From Flectobacillus major DSM 103 (lineage in GTDB: Bacteria > Bacteroidota > Bacteroidia > Cytophagales > Spirosomataceae), in assembly GCF_000427405.1 (NCBI RefSeq), contig NZ_KE386491.1, forward strand, positions 3,414,790 through 3,478,789: 64,000 bases of DNA. Reading direction: 5' to 3'. The number at the start of each line of letters is the position of its first letter. The stretch's first letter is position 1. The notes under the pieces are model-generated. The model worked only from the letters and a program-made list of their open reading frames with translations. It had not been told where the DNA came from and searched no databases. The position numbers and the translations under genes are program-made. Below, one piece after another: positions 27,006 through 36,439 of the stretch.

Positions 27006-28427
27006 ATGAACGCAATTATAGCTTTATCACTTTTCGGTATCGCCAATTTGTTTTTAGGGTTTTTAAATAACCGTAAAATCTTATTGCCAGCCACACTACT
27101 TTTTATTCTAGTTGCCCTAGGCTTAAACCTTGCAGATTGGAATCATGAATATTATTGGTTCAACAATATGTTGAAGACCAATAATCTTTCTATCAATTTT
27201 GCCTCTGTGATTTTAATATCGGCTGCCTTGGTGGCTTGTATTTCAAGAAGCTTTGGCGATGATGAAGAACACACCCACCCTGCCGAATACTACGCTGTTA
27301 TGTTGTTCTCGGTAGTTGGGGCTATCATGATGGTTACTTTCCAAAATCTTATTATGTTATTTGTAGGCTTAGAGATTTTGTCGGTAGCAATGTATGTTTT
27401 GACAGGTTCAGACAAAAGAAATCTTCGCTCGAATGAAGCAGCCCTTAAATATTTCTTAATGGGGTCTTTTGCGACGGGTATTCTTTTGTTTGGTATTGCC
27501 TTGGTTTATGGTGCTACAGGTTCGTTCGATATCAATGGTATTGGCATAATGGTAGCCCAAGCCAAACAGCAAGATATTCTATTGTCACCATCGGGCCCTA
27601 TTTTGTATGCTGGCATTACGTTGATATTTGTTGGCTTATTGTTTAAGGTATCGGCTGCTCCTTTCCACTTCTGGACACCAGATGTATATGATGGTGCACC
27701 TAGCTTATTTACAGCTTTTATGTCGACAGTAGTAAAAACAGCGGGTGTAGCTGCAACTTACCGTTTGTTATCCATTTCGTTTCCATCGGTATATGGCTTA
27801 TGGGGAAATCCATTGGTTTATATTGTATGCTTAACCTTGATAATCGGCAATATTTCGGCAGTATATCAAGTAAGTTTCAAGCGAATGTTGGCCTATTCAA
27901 GTATTTCACATGCTGGTTATTTATTGATTACGGTACTGGCCAAAACGCCAAATACTAATGCTTCTATTTTGTTTTATTCATTAGCTTATTCGATTGCTAC
28001 AATCTCGGCGTTTGCTGTTTTGATTTTGGTATCTGAGGCTAAAGCCAAAGCAGGTAAGCCTGATGAAAGTTTTAATGCTCTCAATGGCTTATCTACCAAC
28101 AACCCTTTCCTAGCATTTGTACTAGCAGTATCTATGCTTTCATTGGCGGGTATTCCACTTACTGCAGGTTTCTTTGGTAAATTCTTTATCTTTAGCGATG
28201 CCTTCAGCAATGTATCGAGTTTGTTTAAAGGAATCCTTGTAATTGCAGTATTGATGTCTGCAGTTGGGGTATATTATTATTTCAAGCCTATTATTGCCGC
28301 ATATTTGAAAAAAGGAGATTTAGAGAAAATCGAAATTTCTCCTATTTATAAATTAACATTGATCATAACTACAGCCTTAACGATACTCTTAGGTATTGCT
28401 CCAGACTTGGTTAAAAATATTTTCTAA
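27006..28427 (+). CDS. nuoN: NADH-quinone oxidoreductase subunit N
   Basis: A roughly 473-residue antiporter-like subunit that completes the nuoKLMN set. It shows FVGLEILSVAMYVLTGSDKR (conserved glutamate), FKVSAAPFHFWTPDVYDGAPS and AYSSISHAGYLLI. The frame is open from TTG 26967; ATG 27006 gives a normal hydrophobic N-terminus and is preferred. The gene ends one base before the GTG start chosen for the next gene. Confidence 0.94.
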   Translation: MNAIIALSLFGIANLFLGFLNNRKILLPATLLFILVALGLNLADWNHEYYWFNNMLKTNNLSINFASVILISAALVACISRSFGDDEEHTHPAEYYAVMLFSVVGAIMMVTFQNLIMLFVGLEILSVAMYVLTGSDKRNLRSNEAALKYFLMGSFATGILLFGIALVYGATGSFDINGIGIMVAQAKQQDILLSPSGPILYAGITLIFVGLLFKVSAAPFHFWTPDVYDGAPSLFTAFMSTVVKTAGVAATYRLLSISFPSVYGLWGNPLVYIVCLTLIIGNISAVYQVSFKRMLAYSSISHAGYLLITVLAKTPNTNASILFYSLAYSIATISAFAVLILVSEAKAKAGKPDESFNALNGLSTNNPFLAFVLAVSMLSLAGIPLTAGFFGKFFIFSDAFSNVSSLFKGILVIAVLMSAVGVYYYFKPIIAAYLKKGDLEKIEISPIYKLTLIITTALTILLGIAPDLVKNIF

Positions 28428-28428
28428 G

Positions 28429-28926
28429 GTGTCAAATTCAAAACAATCGAAACTACTTAATAAAAAAGACTTCATTGCCTATTTTTTAGTAGCTGGAACA
28501 GGAGCTATTGTTCAACTGGTGTCGGGTAGTATTTTAAGAAATAACCTCAATTTATCGTATGGTGCATCGGTGTCTTATGGGTATATCATTTCGTTTTTTG
28601 TAGGATTTACTCTCACCAAAATGTTTGCCTTTGATGCCCGAAACTCTAATCAAACACGCCGTGAAATGGTGAAGTTTATGATGGTAGCGGCAGGCTCTTG
28701 GGGAGTAACCTGGTTTTTTGCGGTCGGCTCTTTGTCATTTGTCAATAACCTTTTCAAAGATAACATAGTTGAATTACCTATTATTCACAAAACTATTAAT
28801 GCCAACGAATTAGGCTGTCAAGTAGTAGGAATGGGCTTTAGTTTTATTTTCAACTATATCATGCACAAAACCTTCACTTTTAAAAGTACAGGCTTTTATA
28901 ATAGACTCAAAAAGTTCATTAAATAG
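28429..28926 (+). CDS. GtrA-like membrane protein
   Basis: About 165 residues with four hydrophobic helices and a lysine-rich C-terminus. FLVAGTGAIVQLVSGSILRN, a GYIISFFVGFTLTKMFAF segment and the final NYIMHKTFTF match the GtrA family, which helps move undecaprenyl-linked sugars across the inner membrane or acts with glycosyltransferases. GTG 28429, one base after the nuoN stop, is preferred to a start inside nuoN. No glycosyltransferase lies nearby, so the partner is unknown. Confidence 0.82.
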   Translation: MSNSKQSKLLNKKDFIAYFLVAGTGAIVQLVSGSILRNNLNLSYGASVSYGYIISFFVGFTLTKMFAFDARNSNQTRREMVKFMMVAAGSWGVTWFFAVGSLSFVNNLFKDNIVELPIIHKTINANELGCQVVGMGFSFIFNYIMHKTFTFKSTGFYNRLKKFIK

Positions 28927-28943
28927 TGTCCAATATTTTTAAG

Positions 28944-28983
28944 TATCCCAATACATCTTCTTTCGGGTTGAGGTATTGGGATA
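28944..28983 (+). terminator. Terminator of the nuo/GtrA transcript
   Basis: TATCCCAATAC and GTATTGGGATA form an 11-bp stem, followed by TTTTTTTG. Confidence 0.8.
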
Positions 28984-29192
28984 TTTTTTTGAAAGCATTC
29001 TCCTCTCAAAATATTACAAAAACAAGATACCTTCTTACCTGTAGTCTTTATTTTGAATCAAAAATTAAAAAACTCTCTCTTAGAATAATTATCATTCGCA
29101 GGTTATTATTAAACTTTTCCAATAATTTACAGCCTAAAACAAAGAACTTTAGGGCAATTATTAAAATTTAATTAAAATTTTTGCCCAATGTC
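28984..29192. other. AT-rich spacer before the small lipoprotein gene
   Basis: Part of a 326-base gene-free region. It holds no convincing ORF; a reading frame open across 28926-29171 runs straight through the terminator hairpin and is discounted. Confidence 0.4.
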
Positions 29193-29223
29193 TTGGAGGG
29201 AATATAAGTTGTACTTAACTTTG
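29193..29223 (+). promoter_or_regulatory. Bacteroidota-type promoter of the 61-residue lipoprotein
   Basis: TTG at 29193-29195 and TAACTTTG at 29216-29223 are separated by 20 bases, matching the -33 / -7 pattern TTTG and TAnnTTTG. The gene starts 30 bases further on. Confidence 0.7.
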
Positions 29224-29252
29224 TAGCTCAAACCTTAAACACCACAAAAGAA

Positions 29253-29438
29253 ATGAAAAAATTGTTCGCATTCGCATTAGTAGCTGGTATGATGTCATTG
29301 GCTGCTTGTTCAGAAAAGAAAGCTGAAACTACTGCTGTTGATTCAGCTGCTGCTGCTGTAGATACTACAGTTGCTGTTGATACTGCTGCTGCTGATTCAG
29401 CTGCTGTTGATTCTGCTGCTGCTCCTGCTGCTCACTAG
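29253..29438 (+). CDS. Small Ala/Asp/Val-rich lipoprotein
   Basis: A 61-residue exported protein. MKKLFAFALVAGMMSLAAC is a lipoprotein signal with C19 as the acylated residue. The mature 43 residues are low complexity, built from short units such as VDSAAA, VDTTVA, VDTAAA and ADSAAV, with no aromatic residue apart from the terminal His. It has its own promoter and is followed by two hairpins, which suggests an abundant independent mRNA. Function unknown; it may be a surface or periplasmic spacer protein. Confidence 0.85.
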   Translation: MKKLFAFALVAGMMSLAACSEKKAETTAVDSAAAAVDTTVAVDTAAADSAAVDSAAAPAAH

Positions 29439-29466
29439 TATTTTCTGAAATTTCGAAAGAAATTAG

Positions 29467-29492
29467 AAAAGCCTCACTATGTGAGGCTTTTT
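29467..29492 (+). terminator. Terminator 1 after the small lipoprotein
   Basis: AAAAGCCTCAC and GTGAGGCTTTT form an 11-bp stem with a 3-base loop and a T-tract. Confidence 0.85.
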
Positions 29493-29498
29493 GATTTT

Positions 29499-29526
29499 AA
29501 CCTCATTAAGTCCCCTTAATGAGGTT
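29499..29526 (+). terminator. Terminator 2 after the small lipoprotein
   Basis: AACCTCATTAAG and CTTAATGAGGTT form a 12-bp stem with a 4-base loop, followed by TTTTTTATTAT. It lies just 6 bases after the first hairpin and in front of the SprT-like gene. Confidence 0.8.
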
Positions 29527-29544
29527 TTTTATTATATTCGTAAT

Positions 29545-30156
29545 ATGAACAAGGAATATATCACATTTGAAAAATATTTTCCTCCTAAGGCCGTAACTTA
29601 CTGTTTTGAGCTGTGGAAACAACACCGATTCCAATTCAAAATAACCAAGCCAAGGCAAACAAAATTAGGAGATTACAGCTTCAGAAAAGATAAAGGGCAT
29701 CAAATTACAGTCAATGGTAATCTCAACCCTTACGCTTTTAGTATTACATACATCCATGAAGTGGCTCATCTGGTAACTTTCCAACAATACAAAAGAAAAA
29801 AAGACCCGCATGGAAAAGAATGGAAAAATAATTTTAAAAAGCTTTTTGAACCAATATTAACCCTCGATGTATTTCCAGAATCTATTTTACAACCTTTGAC
29901 AATGTACCTTCAGAACCCCTCTGCCAGTACACAAGGGTGTGTACCTCTCACAAATGCTCTCCGCAGCTTTGACGAATTACCCCATATCGACAATCAGCAT
30001 GTACCACTAACAAGCCTAGCTGTAGGCGAGAGCTTTTTGGTCAATGGTAAAAAATTTGTCAAGGGAGAATTAAGACGTACTCGCTTTTTGTGTACCGACC
30101 CCCACAGTGGCAAGCGATATGTAGTGTCGGCCAATGCTTTGGTAAAAAAACTATAA
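29545..30156 (+). CDS. SprT-like zinc metalloprotease-family protein
   Basis: A 203-residue protein with a SprT-like domain. The zinc motif HEVAH is at 71-75, with the third ligand likely H89 in KDPHGKEW. The C-terminal third has a GKRYVVSANALV segment that resembles the short beta ribbon of the family but without clear zinc cysteines. SprT/Spartan relatives degrade DNA-protein crosslinks; that role is not shown here. ATG 29545 is chosen since an upstream TTG at 29491 would place the start inside terminator 2. Confidence 0.85.
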   Translation: MNKEYITFEKYFPPKAVTYCFELWKQHRFQFKITKPRQTKLGDYSFRKDKGHQITVNGNLNPYAFSITYIHEVAHLVTFQQYKRKKDPHGKEWKNNFKKLFEPILTLDVFPESILQPLTMYLQNPSASTQGCVPLTNALRSFDELPHIDNQHVPLTSLAVGESFLVNGKKFVKGELRRTRFLCTDPHSGKRYVVSANALVKKL

Positions 30157-30205
30157 TTTTACAGGCTTTATAACCGTTGGTAAAGTATTTAACCAACAGC
30201 TCAAT

Positions 30206-33200
30206 ATGTATAAGTTTACTAGACTATTTATCGTGTTTTTGGGTTGGGCTTTTCCATTTTTGTTACAAGCCCAAAACAGTGTATTGTCCAGTGGACTATG
30301 GCTCAAAATTGGTATTACACAATCGGGGATTTATAAAATAGATAAAAGTACGCTACAAAAATATGGCTTCGACGTAAATACGCTTAATCCACAATTACTA
30401 AAAATTTATGGCAATACAGGAAAAATGCTACCTCAAAGTAATGCTGTAAGCCGTGCTATAGATTTACAAGAAAATGCGATTCAGGTGGTGGGTGAGCAAG
30501 ACCAAAAATTTGATAACGACGATTATATCTTATTTTATGGGCAATCGCCACATTCGCTCCTTTTCAATACCGCCCAAAAAGAAATCACGCATCAAACCAA
30601 TATTTATTCTGATACCACTTTTTACTTTATTACACTTGCCCAAACACCCGGATTACGAATAGATACCCGTACTTCGACAACGACAAACAATCAAATTGGT
30701 AGTTTCGATAACTACGAATTTCATGAAATTGACCGTCGAAATATATTGGCACAAGCCCCCTTTGCAGGCTCAGGACGTGAATGGTACGGTGAAGAGTTTG
30801 TAGGAAATAGCCAACAAATTTTTACCTTTTCGGGACAAAACCTTATGCCCAATACTGCTATTCAACTAAGGTCATCGGTACTGAATACTTCTTATGGGCA
30901 AACCGAGTTCAGGCTGAGCATCAATGGGCAAGCTCTTGGTACGCAAAGCTTGGACGCCATTACAGCAGAACGGTACGACTTTAAAGGCAAACCTAATACA
31001 CAGGTTTTTAGTATTAATAGTAATAACATTACCACAAGTAATACCCTCAGTATTGCACTAATATTTGACCGAAAAGCACTTACTTCGGGTGGTGCATTCT
31101 TGAATTTTTTAGGATTACAAAGCCTCAAAAGACTTCAATTATACAATAACCAAACACATTTTAGAGCTTTTGAAAGCCTCCAATACCCACAGGCAACTTT
31201 TGTGCTGAGTGAAGCCAACAATAATCTTATGATTTGGGATGTCACCAATCCAATTCTACCTATCAACCAGCAATACCAAGTCAGTAATCAACAAGCTCAA
31301 TTTGGTACAAATACCTCTGTTTTACGAGAGTTTATTGCGTTTAATGCAACTGGCTATTTATTCCCTTCCTCATTTAAGCCTCTAAAGAATCAAAATATCA
31401 GATCAATAGATACTCCCGATTTGCTCATTGTTACGGCTGAAAGTATCAGAGAATATGCTAATCAATTGGCCAACTTCAGAAAAGAGCATGATAAATTAGA
31501 TGTGAAGGTGGTATCGATAGAGGAAATTTATAATGAGTTTGCTTCTGGACAGCCCGATATTAGTGCTATTCGAGATTTTGCCAAAGTACTATTTGACCGA
31601 AATCCCCAAAAATTCAAATATTTACTCCTTTTTGGTGATGCTTCCTACGACTACAAAAAGCGTTCGGTTGTAGTTAATAACGAAACCAAGAATATATATA
31701 TTCCAGCTTATCAAAGTAGAGAGTCGTTACATCCTATTTATAGCTATTCGTCCGATGATTATTTTGGTTTTCTTGAAGACACAGAAGGAACATGGCAAGA
31801 GGACGAACTCGGAGACCATACTTTAGAAATAGGTATTGGTCGTTTGCCCGTAAAAAGTAAAACAGAGGCACAGGATATTGTAAAAAAGCTTATTAGCTAT
31901 GCCAAGCAGAGCTCGCTGGGTAATTGGCGAAGTAAAGTTGCCTTTGTTGCCGACGATGGCGACGGCAATATTCACCAAAGCGATGCCGACTATTTTTCAC
32001 GCATTGTCAATAGTACTTATCCCGCTTACAAAAGCGAAAAAATTTACTTGGACAACTACCCTCTTGTTTTGTTACCCGAAGGGCAAAGAAGCCCACAAGC
32101 CAACTTAGCCATTAAAAATACTATTGAAAAAGGAGCTTTAATTATTAACTACAATGGCCACGGAGCTGAATCTGGATGGAGCGATGAACAAATACTTACT
32201 ACAAAAGACATCGCCAATTGGAATAATTATAAAAATATGCCTTTGATGCTTACGGCCACCTGCCAGTTTGGGCGATACGACGACCCCAATCAAGTTTCGG
32301 GGGCAGAACTAGCCTTACTAAGCAATAAAGGAGGAGCAATAGCCTTGTTAACTACTACTCGACCTGTATTTCAAAGTACCAACTACCTTATTAATCAAGC
32401 CTTCTATGAAAATGCCTTTAAAAATATTCATGGAACTATACCCCGATTAGGCGATATTGTCAGAATAACCAAAAACAATAGTTTAACAGGAGTTGTCAAT
32501 CGTAATTTTGCTTTGCTAGGAGACCCTTCAATGCAGCTACTTTACCCATTAAAAGACATAACCATTCAAACTATCAATAGCAAAAAACTAACCAATGCCG
32601 ATACACTCAAAGCTTTGTCGAGGGTAACAATTACAGGACAAATACAAGACAAGGGAAGTGATACAGTCGACAAAACATTCAATGGTCAAGTACAAATCGG
32701 TATTTTTGATAAGCCCCAAACACTCAATACACTAGGAGGCAAAGGCAGTAAGTTTACTTACAACGATTATACCAATCTTATTTTTCAGGGAAAAGCAAGT
32801 ATAAAAAATGGGCAATTTGATATTACCTTTATTGTCCCCAAAGATATTAATTATCAGTATGGCCTAGGTCGTATCTATTTGTATGCCGAAAACCCCACAA
32901 CCCAAACAGATGCCACTGGCGAACAGGTTGTTGTTGTAGGTGGTTCAAGCAAAATTAGTACTATCGACAACACAGGGCCAGATGTTAAACTGTATCTTGA
33001 TGAAAAAGTCGAAAAAACCCTGTATATTACAAACGCTAATCCCAAATTGATAGTAGAGCTATCAGATGAAAGTGGCATCAATATTGCTACTGATGGATTA
33101 GGGCATCAAATCATGCTCACCCTCGACGATACTACCAATGTTATACTAAACTCCTATTATACAAGCGAGCTTGATAATTTCAAAAAAGGGGAAATTCTTT

Positions 33201-33622
33201 ATAACTTTGAAAACCTGAGAGAAGGGAATCATTTATTAAAAATAAAAGTTTGGGATGTATACAATAATTCTACAGAGAAAACGTTGCCTTTTAGGGTTGT
33301 CTTTGCGTCAACAAATCACCTAAGTAATGTTAAAGCTTTCCCAAACCCATTTGTTGACAAAACATACTTTAGTTTTGAACACAATCGCAAAGGAGATGAT
33401 TTAGCTGTAAGTATCGAAATTTTTGATAGCCAAGGTAAACTGCTCAAAGTAATCAGTGAAAATGTTTACGATGCACCTAGTCCATGTGAGAATTTTTTCT
33501 GGGATTTAACAGAAGATTCTCTATCAATAGCACGAGGTATTTACTTTTATCGTATTTTTGTAAAGTCACTAACGATAACATATCAAGCTTCAGCAAACGG
33601 CAAATTGGTATCCGTTAAATAA
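30206..33622 (+). CDS. porU: Type IX secretion system sortase PorU
   Basis: A 1138-residue outer-membrane-associated C25 (gingipain-like) peptidase. In the type IX system it removes the C-terminal signal of cargo proteins and attaches them to lipopolysaccharide. The signal peptide covers about 1-22 (cut after LLQAQ). The catalytic pair is H652 in NYNGHGAESG and C686 in TATCQFGRYDDP. A C-terminal domain (about 1040-1138, starting VKAFPNPF and ending in YFYRIFVK-type strands) resembles type IX signal domains. It precedes porV, its known partner, by 97 bases. Length is normal. Confidence 0.93.
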   Translation: MYKFTRLFIVFLGWAFPFLLQAQNSVLSSGLWLKIGITQSGIYKIDKSTLQKYGFDVNTLNPQLLKIYGNTGKMLPQSNAVSRAIDLQENAIQVVGEQDQKFDNDDYILFYGQSPHSLLFNTAQKEITHQTNIYSDTTFYFITLAQTPGLRIDTRTSTTTNNQIGSFDNYEFHEIDRRNILAQAPFAGSGREWYGEEFVGNSQQIFTFSGQNLMPNTAIQLRSSVLNTSYGQTEFRLSINGQALGTQSLDAITAERYDFKGKPNTQVFSINSNNITTSNTLSIALIFDRKALTSGGAFLNFLGLQSLKRLQLYNNQTHFRAFESLQYPQATFVLSEANNNLMIWDVTNPILPINQQYQVSNQQAQFGTNTSVLREFIAFNATGYLFPSSFKPLKNQNIRSIDTPDLLIVTAESIREYANQLANFRKEHDKLDVKVVSIEEIYNEFASGQPDISAIRDFAKVLFDRNPQKFKYLLLFGDASYDYKKRSVVVNNETKNIYIPAYQSRESLHPIYSYSSDDYFGFLEDTEGTWQEDELGDHTLEIGIGRLPVKSKTEAQDIVKKLISYAKQSSLGNWRSKVAFVADDGDGNIHQSDADYFSRIVNSTYPAYKSEKIYLDNYPLVLLPEGQRSPQANLAIKNTIEKGALIINYNGHGAESGWSDEQILTTKDIANWNNYKNMPLMLTATCQFGRYDDPNQVSGAELALLSNKGGAIALLTTTRPVFQSTNYLINQAFYENAFKNIHGTIPRLGDIVRITKNNSLTGVVNRNFALLGDPSMQLLYPLKDITIQTINSKKLTNADTLKALSRVTITGQIQDKGSDTVDKTFNGQVQIGIFDKPQTLNTLGGKGSKFTYNDYTNLIFQGKASIKNGQFDITFIVPKDINYQYGLGRIYLYAENPTTQTDATGEQVVVVGGSSKISTIDNTGPDVKLYLDEKVEKTLYITNANPKLIVELSDESGINIATDGLGHQIMLTLDDTTNVILNSYYTSELDNFKKGEILYNFENLREGNHLLKIKVWDVYNNSTEKTLPFRVVFASTNHLSNVKAFPNPFVDKTYFSFEHNRKGDDLAVSIEIFDSQGKLLKVISENVYDAPSPCENFFWDLTEDSLSIARGIYFYRIFVKSLTITYQASANGKLVSVK

Positions 33623-33719
33623 TTTAAGTCAAGGATTTTCAGGTATTCTTTCACATTAAAGTAAAAAATATATTACTTTTGGAATGTGCCTCATCCGAAA
33701 AACTTTAACCTTAAAAACA

Positions 33720-34904
33720 ATGATTAGAAAAGTTACAAACGCTCTTAGAGCGTCTTTGATGCTTGGATTGACAATGTCTGCAGCAAGTGTTGTAGCTCAA
33801 ACACAAACACCTGTGCAAGGTTCGTTAAAATCTGTTCCTTCACCTGTAATCGGCTCATTGATTTTCACTCCTGACGCTCGTTCTGCAGGTATGGGTGACG
33901 CGGGTGTTGCAATTTCTACAGCAGACGGTGATGCCAACGCAATATTCTGGAACCCAGGAAAACTCCCTTTCTCAGGCAAAGACATGGGCGTTTCTCTTTC
34001 ATATACCCCTTGGTTACGTCAATTAGTAAACGACATGGCATTATTGAATGGTAGTTTTTATAAAAAAATTAAAAACGACCAAGTGATTGGGGCATCAATT
34101 CACTATTTTGACATGGGCTTGTTCCAACAAACCGACAACAATGGTAACAACTTAGGTAATTTTAATTCAAAAGAATATGCAATTAACTTATCCTATTCAC
34201 GTAAATTATCAGAAAAACTAGGTTTAGGGGTAAATTTAAAATACATTAATTCTACTTTGTTCTCGGGCGTTGTAACCAACTCTAGCGGTGGTAGCTTTAC
34301 AGCACAACCTGTTAATACTGTAGCAGCAGATATTGGGATATTCCATACTTCTAAAAGTGATAAACCTTGGAACTATAACTGGGGGGTAATGATTCAAAAT
34401 ATTTCGGGTCGTGTGTCTTACGGTGGTAATGAATCAAACTTTATCCCTACTAACCTGAAAGCTGGTTTTGCCGCAATCAACTCTATCGACGAACATAACA
34501 AACTTACTCTTACTGCCGACATCAATAAGCTGATGGTGCCAACGCCAACTTACGATGCCAACGGTAATCTCAAATTACCTTCAACAGCTATTGGTGGTAT
34601 CTTGGGTTCGTTTGGTGATGCTCCAGGTGGTTTCAGCGAAGAGTTAAAGGAAGTAGCTGTATCATTGGGTGCTGAATACCTTTACAATGATATGTTTGCT
34701 GGCCGTGCGGGTTACTACTTCGAAAATGGTACTAAAGGTGGTAGAAAATATGCTACCGTTGGTGTAGGTATCAAATTAGAGAAAAAATATGGTTTAGACT
34801 TCGCTTACTTGATTCCTACTGCAAGTGGAAGTCCTTTGGCACAAACATTAAGAATTTCTTTACATGCTAATTTCAACTCAGCTCCTAAAGTTGCAGCAAA
34901 CTAG
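33720..34904 (+). CDS. porV: Type IX secretion system outer-membrane protein PorV
   Basis: A roughly 394-residue beta-barrel of the FadL fold. It carries cargo from the translocon to PorU in the attachment complex. A signal peptide ends near AASVVAQ. The segment IFTPDARSAGMGDAGVAIS followed by NAIFWNPGKLPF is diagnostic of PorV/LptO. The C-terminus ends with alternating aromatic strands as in barrels. ATG 33720 is preferred to ATG 33684, since the shorter start gives a clean signal peptide. TACTTTTG at 33674-33681 fits a -7 element and could give porV its own promoter. Confidence 0.92.
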   Translation: MIRKVTNALRASLMLGLTMSAASVVAQTQTPVQGSLKSVPSPVIGSLIFTPDARSAGMGDAGVAISTADGDANAIFWNPGKLPFSGKDMGVSLSYTPWLRQLVNDMALLNGSFYKKIKNDQVIGASIHYFDMGLFQQTDNNGNNLGNFNSKEYAINLSYSRKLSEKLGLGVNLKYINSTLFSGVVTNSSGGSFTAQPVNTVAADIGIFHTSKSDKPWNYNWGVMIQNISGRVSYGGNESNFIPTNLKAGFAAINSIDEHNKLTLTADINKLMVPTPTYDANGNLKLPSTAIGGILGSFGDAPGGFSEELKEVAVSLGAEYLYNDMFAGRAGYYFENGTKGGRKYATVGVGIKLEKKYGLDFAYLIPTASGSPLAQTLRISLHANFNSAPKVAAN

Positions 34905-34931
34905 TATCAAGATATTTTATGATTATTTAGT

Positions 34932-34961
34932 AAAATGGCATTTCTACGGAAATGTCATTTT
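34932..34961 (+). terminator. Terminator of porV
   Basis: AAAATGGCATTTC and GAAATGTCATTTT form a 13-bp stem including one G-T pair, followed by GTTTTTA. Confidence 0.8.
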
Positions 34962-35019
34962 GTTTTTATAGCAATTCGTAGGTATATTGACCCCTTACAA
35001 CAAAAGCAAAGCTCATTTC

Positions 35020-36312
35020 ATGGATATAAATACACTCGATAGAACCACTAGCCCTGCATTCCATACCATTGAGCAGGTACATATACCACTAGCCCAAACT
35101 TATACTTTGGCTAATGGTATTCCTTTACATGTAATCAATGTGGGCGAACAACCCGTCGTAAAACTTGAACTATCGTTTCATGCAGGCAACTGGTATGATA
35201 CCAAAAATGGAATATCTTTTTTTACCTCCAAAATGCTGAATGAAGGTACTTCGCAACATAATTCTAATCAGATTAGCGAGTATTTTGACCAATTTGGGGC
35301 TTTCACAGAGTTTACACATGGCGTTGATAGGGCTAGTTTTGTTGTATATGGCCTCACCAAGTACCTTGACCAACTGTTACCAATGGTACAGGAAATACTC
35401 AATGACTCTATTTTCCCAGAAAAAGAACTCAATACCCTCAAAAAAATTCAGCTACAAACGATTCAAGTTAATCAAGAAAAAACCTCGTTTTTAGCTAATC
35501 AAAAAATACGGAAATCTCTTTTTGGCACTCAGCACCCTTACGGAAAGCATTTAACCAGTCAGGTAATTGAGGCTATTACCAGAGAAGATTTGGTTGATTA
35601 TTATAAGAGCCACTGGAAAAATCAGCCTTGTCGTATTTTTCTTTCTGGTAAAGTTACAGAAGCCGATATTCAATTGGTAAGCCAAGCTTTTGGCGATACT
35701 CCTTTGCAAAAAAGGCTAGACTCCACTCCTACTTTCGATATTGACTCAGCTCCTATTGCCGAACCGATTCTTATCGAAAAAGAAAATGCCATGCAATCAT
35801 CGATTAGATTGGGAAAAAAGCTTGTTACCCGTAATCATCCTGATTATTTTAATTTGTTGGTAACCAACGAAGTTCTTGGTGGATACTTTGGCTCTAGGCT
35901 CATGAAAAATATTCGTGAAGACAAAGGATTTACCTACGGTATTGGGTCTAATATTGTACCATTCTCAAAAGCAGGATATTTTATTATAGGAACGGATGTG
36001 AAAAAAGAGTTCACTCAACAAACACTTGATGAAATTCGTAAAGAGCTACATATTTTACAAACAGAACTTATTTCGAGCGATGAGTTAGCGGCTGTTCGTA
36101 ACTATATGATAGGGGCTTTTGCAGGCTCGCTCAATACACCATTTGAAATTGCAGACCGCTATAAAATCATTATGTCGGAAGGTTTACCGCTTGATTTTTA
36201 TAATAAGTATTTTGAACATATCAAATCTATTAAGCCCGAAGCTATTTTAGCAACAGCTCAACAGTATTTGACTCCCGAATCTTTTATAGAAGTAGTAGCT
36301 GGAGGAAAATAG
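35020..36312 (+). CDS. M16 peptidase-family protein lacking the zinc motif
   Basis: About 430 residues with the two-domain M16 fold (pitrilysin / processing-peptidase family). Where active members have HxxEH, this protein reads FFTSK within GISFFTSKMLNEGT, so all three catalytic and zinc-binding positions are replaced. The C-terminal half keeps the GFTYGIGS segment with the substrate-binding Arg/Tyr region (REDKGFTYG). It thus resembles the non-catalytic subunit of M16 heterodimers. The active partner, often the adjacent gene, is not in the window. No signal peptide was seen. ATG 35020 is preferred to TTG 34987. Confidence 0.85.
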   Translation: MDINTLDRTTSPAFHTIEQVHIPLAQTYTLANGIPLHVINVGEQPVVKLELSFHAGNWYDTKNGISFFTSKMLNEGTSQHNSNQISEYFDQFGAFTEFTHGVDRASFVVYGLTKYLDQLLPMVQEILNDSIFPEKELNTLKKIQLQTIQVNQEKTSFLANQKIRKSLFGTQHPYGKHLTSQVIEAITREDLVDYYKSHWKNQPCRIFLSGKVTEADIQLVSQAFGDTPLQKRLDSTPTFDIDSAPIAEPILIEKENAMQSSIRLGKKLVTRNHPDYFNLLVTNEVLGGYFGSRLMKNIREDKGFTYGIGSNIVPFSKAGYFIIGTDVKKEFTQQTLDEIRKELHILQTELISSDELAAVRNYMIGAFAGSLNTPFEIADRYKIIMSEGLPLDFYNKYFEHIKSIKPEAILATAQQYLTPESFIEVVAGGK

Positions 36313-36333
36313 TACAAAGATTTACCTATTTGC

Positions 36334-36366
36334 AAATGCAGTGCTTCATAATGAAGTACTGCATTT
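36334..36366 (+). terminator. Terminator of the M16 gene
   Basis: AAATGCAGTGCTTCA and TGAAGTACTGCATTT form a 15-bp stem with one mismatch and a 3-base loop, followed by a T-tract. Confidence 0.82.
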
Positions 36367-36439
36367 TTTTTGGAAATATTTGGTTTTTAGCAAGTTATTG
36401 ACTAATTTATGCTTAACCTAAAACTTAAACTTACTGATT

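Noticed and set aside
28926-29171. 81-residue open frame after the GtrA-like gene
   Set aside because: It runs through a perfect terminator hairpin (28944-28983) and has no protein-like composition.
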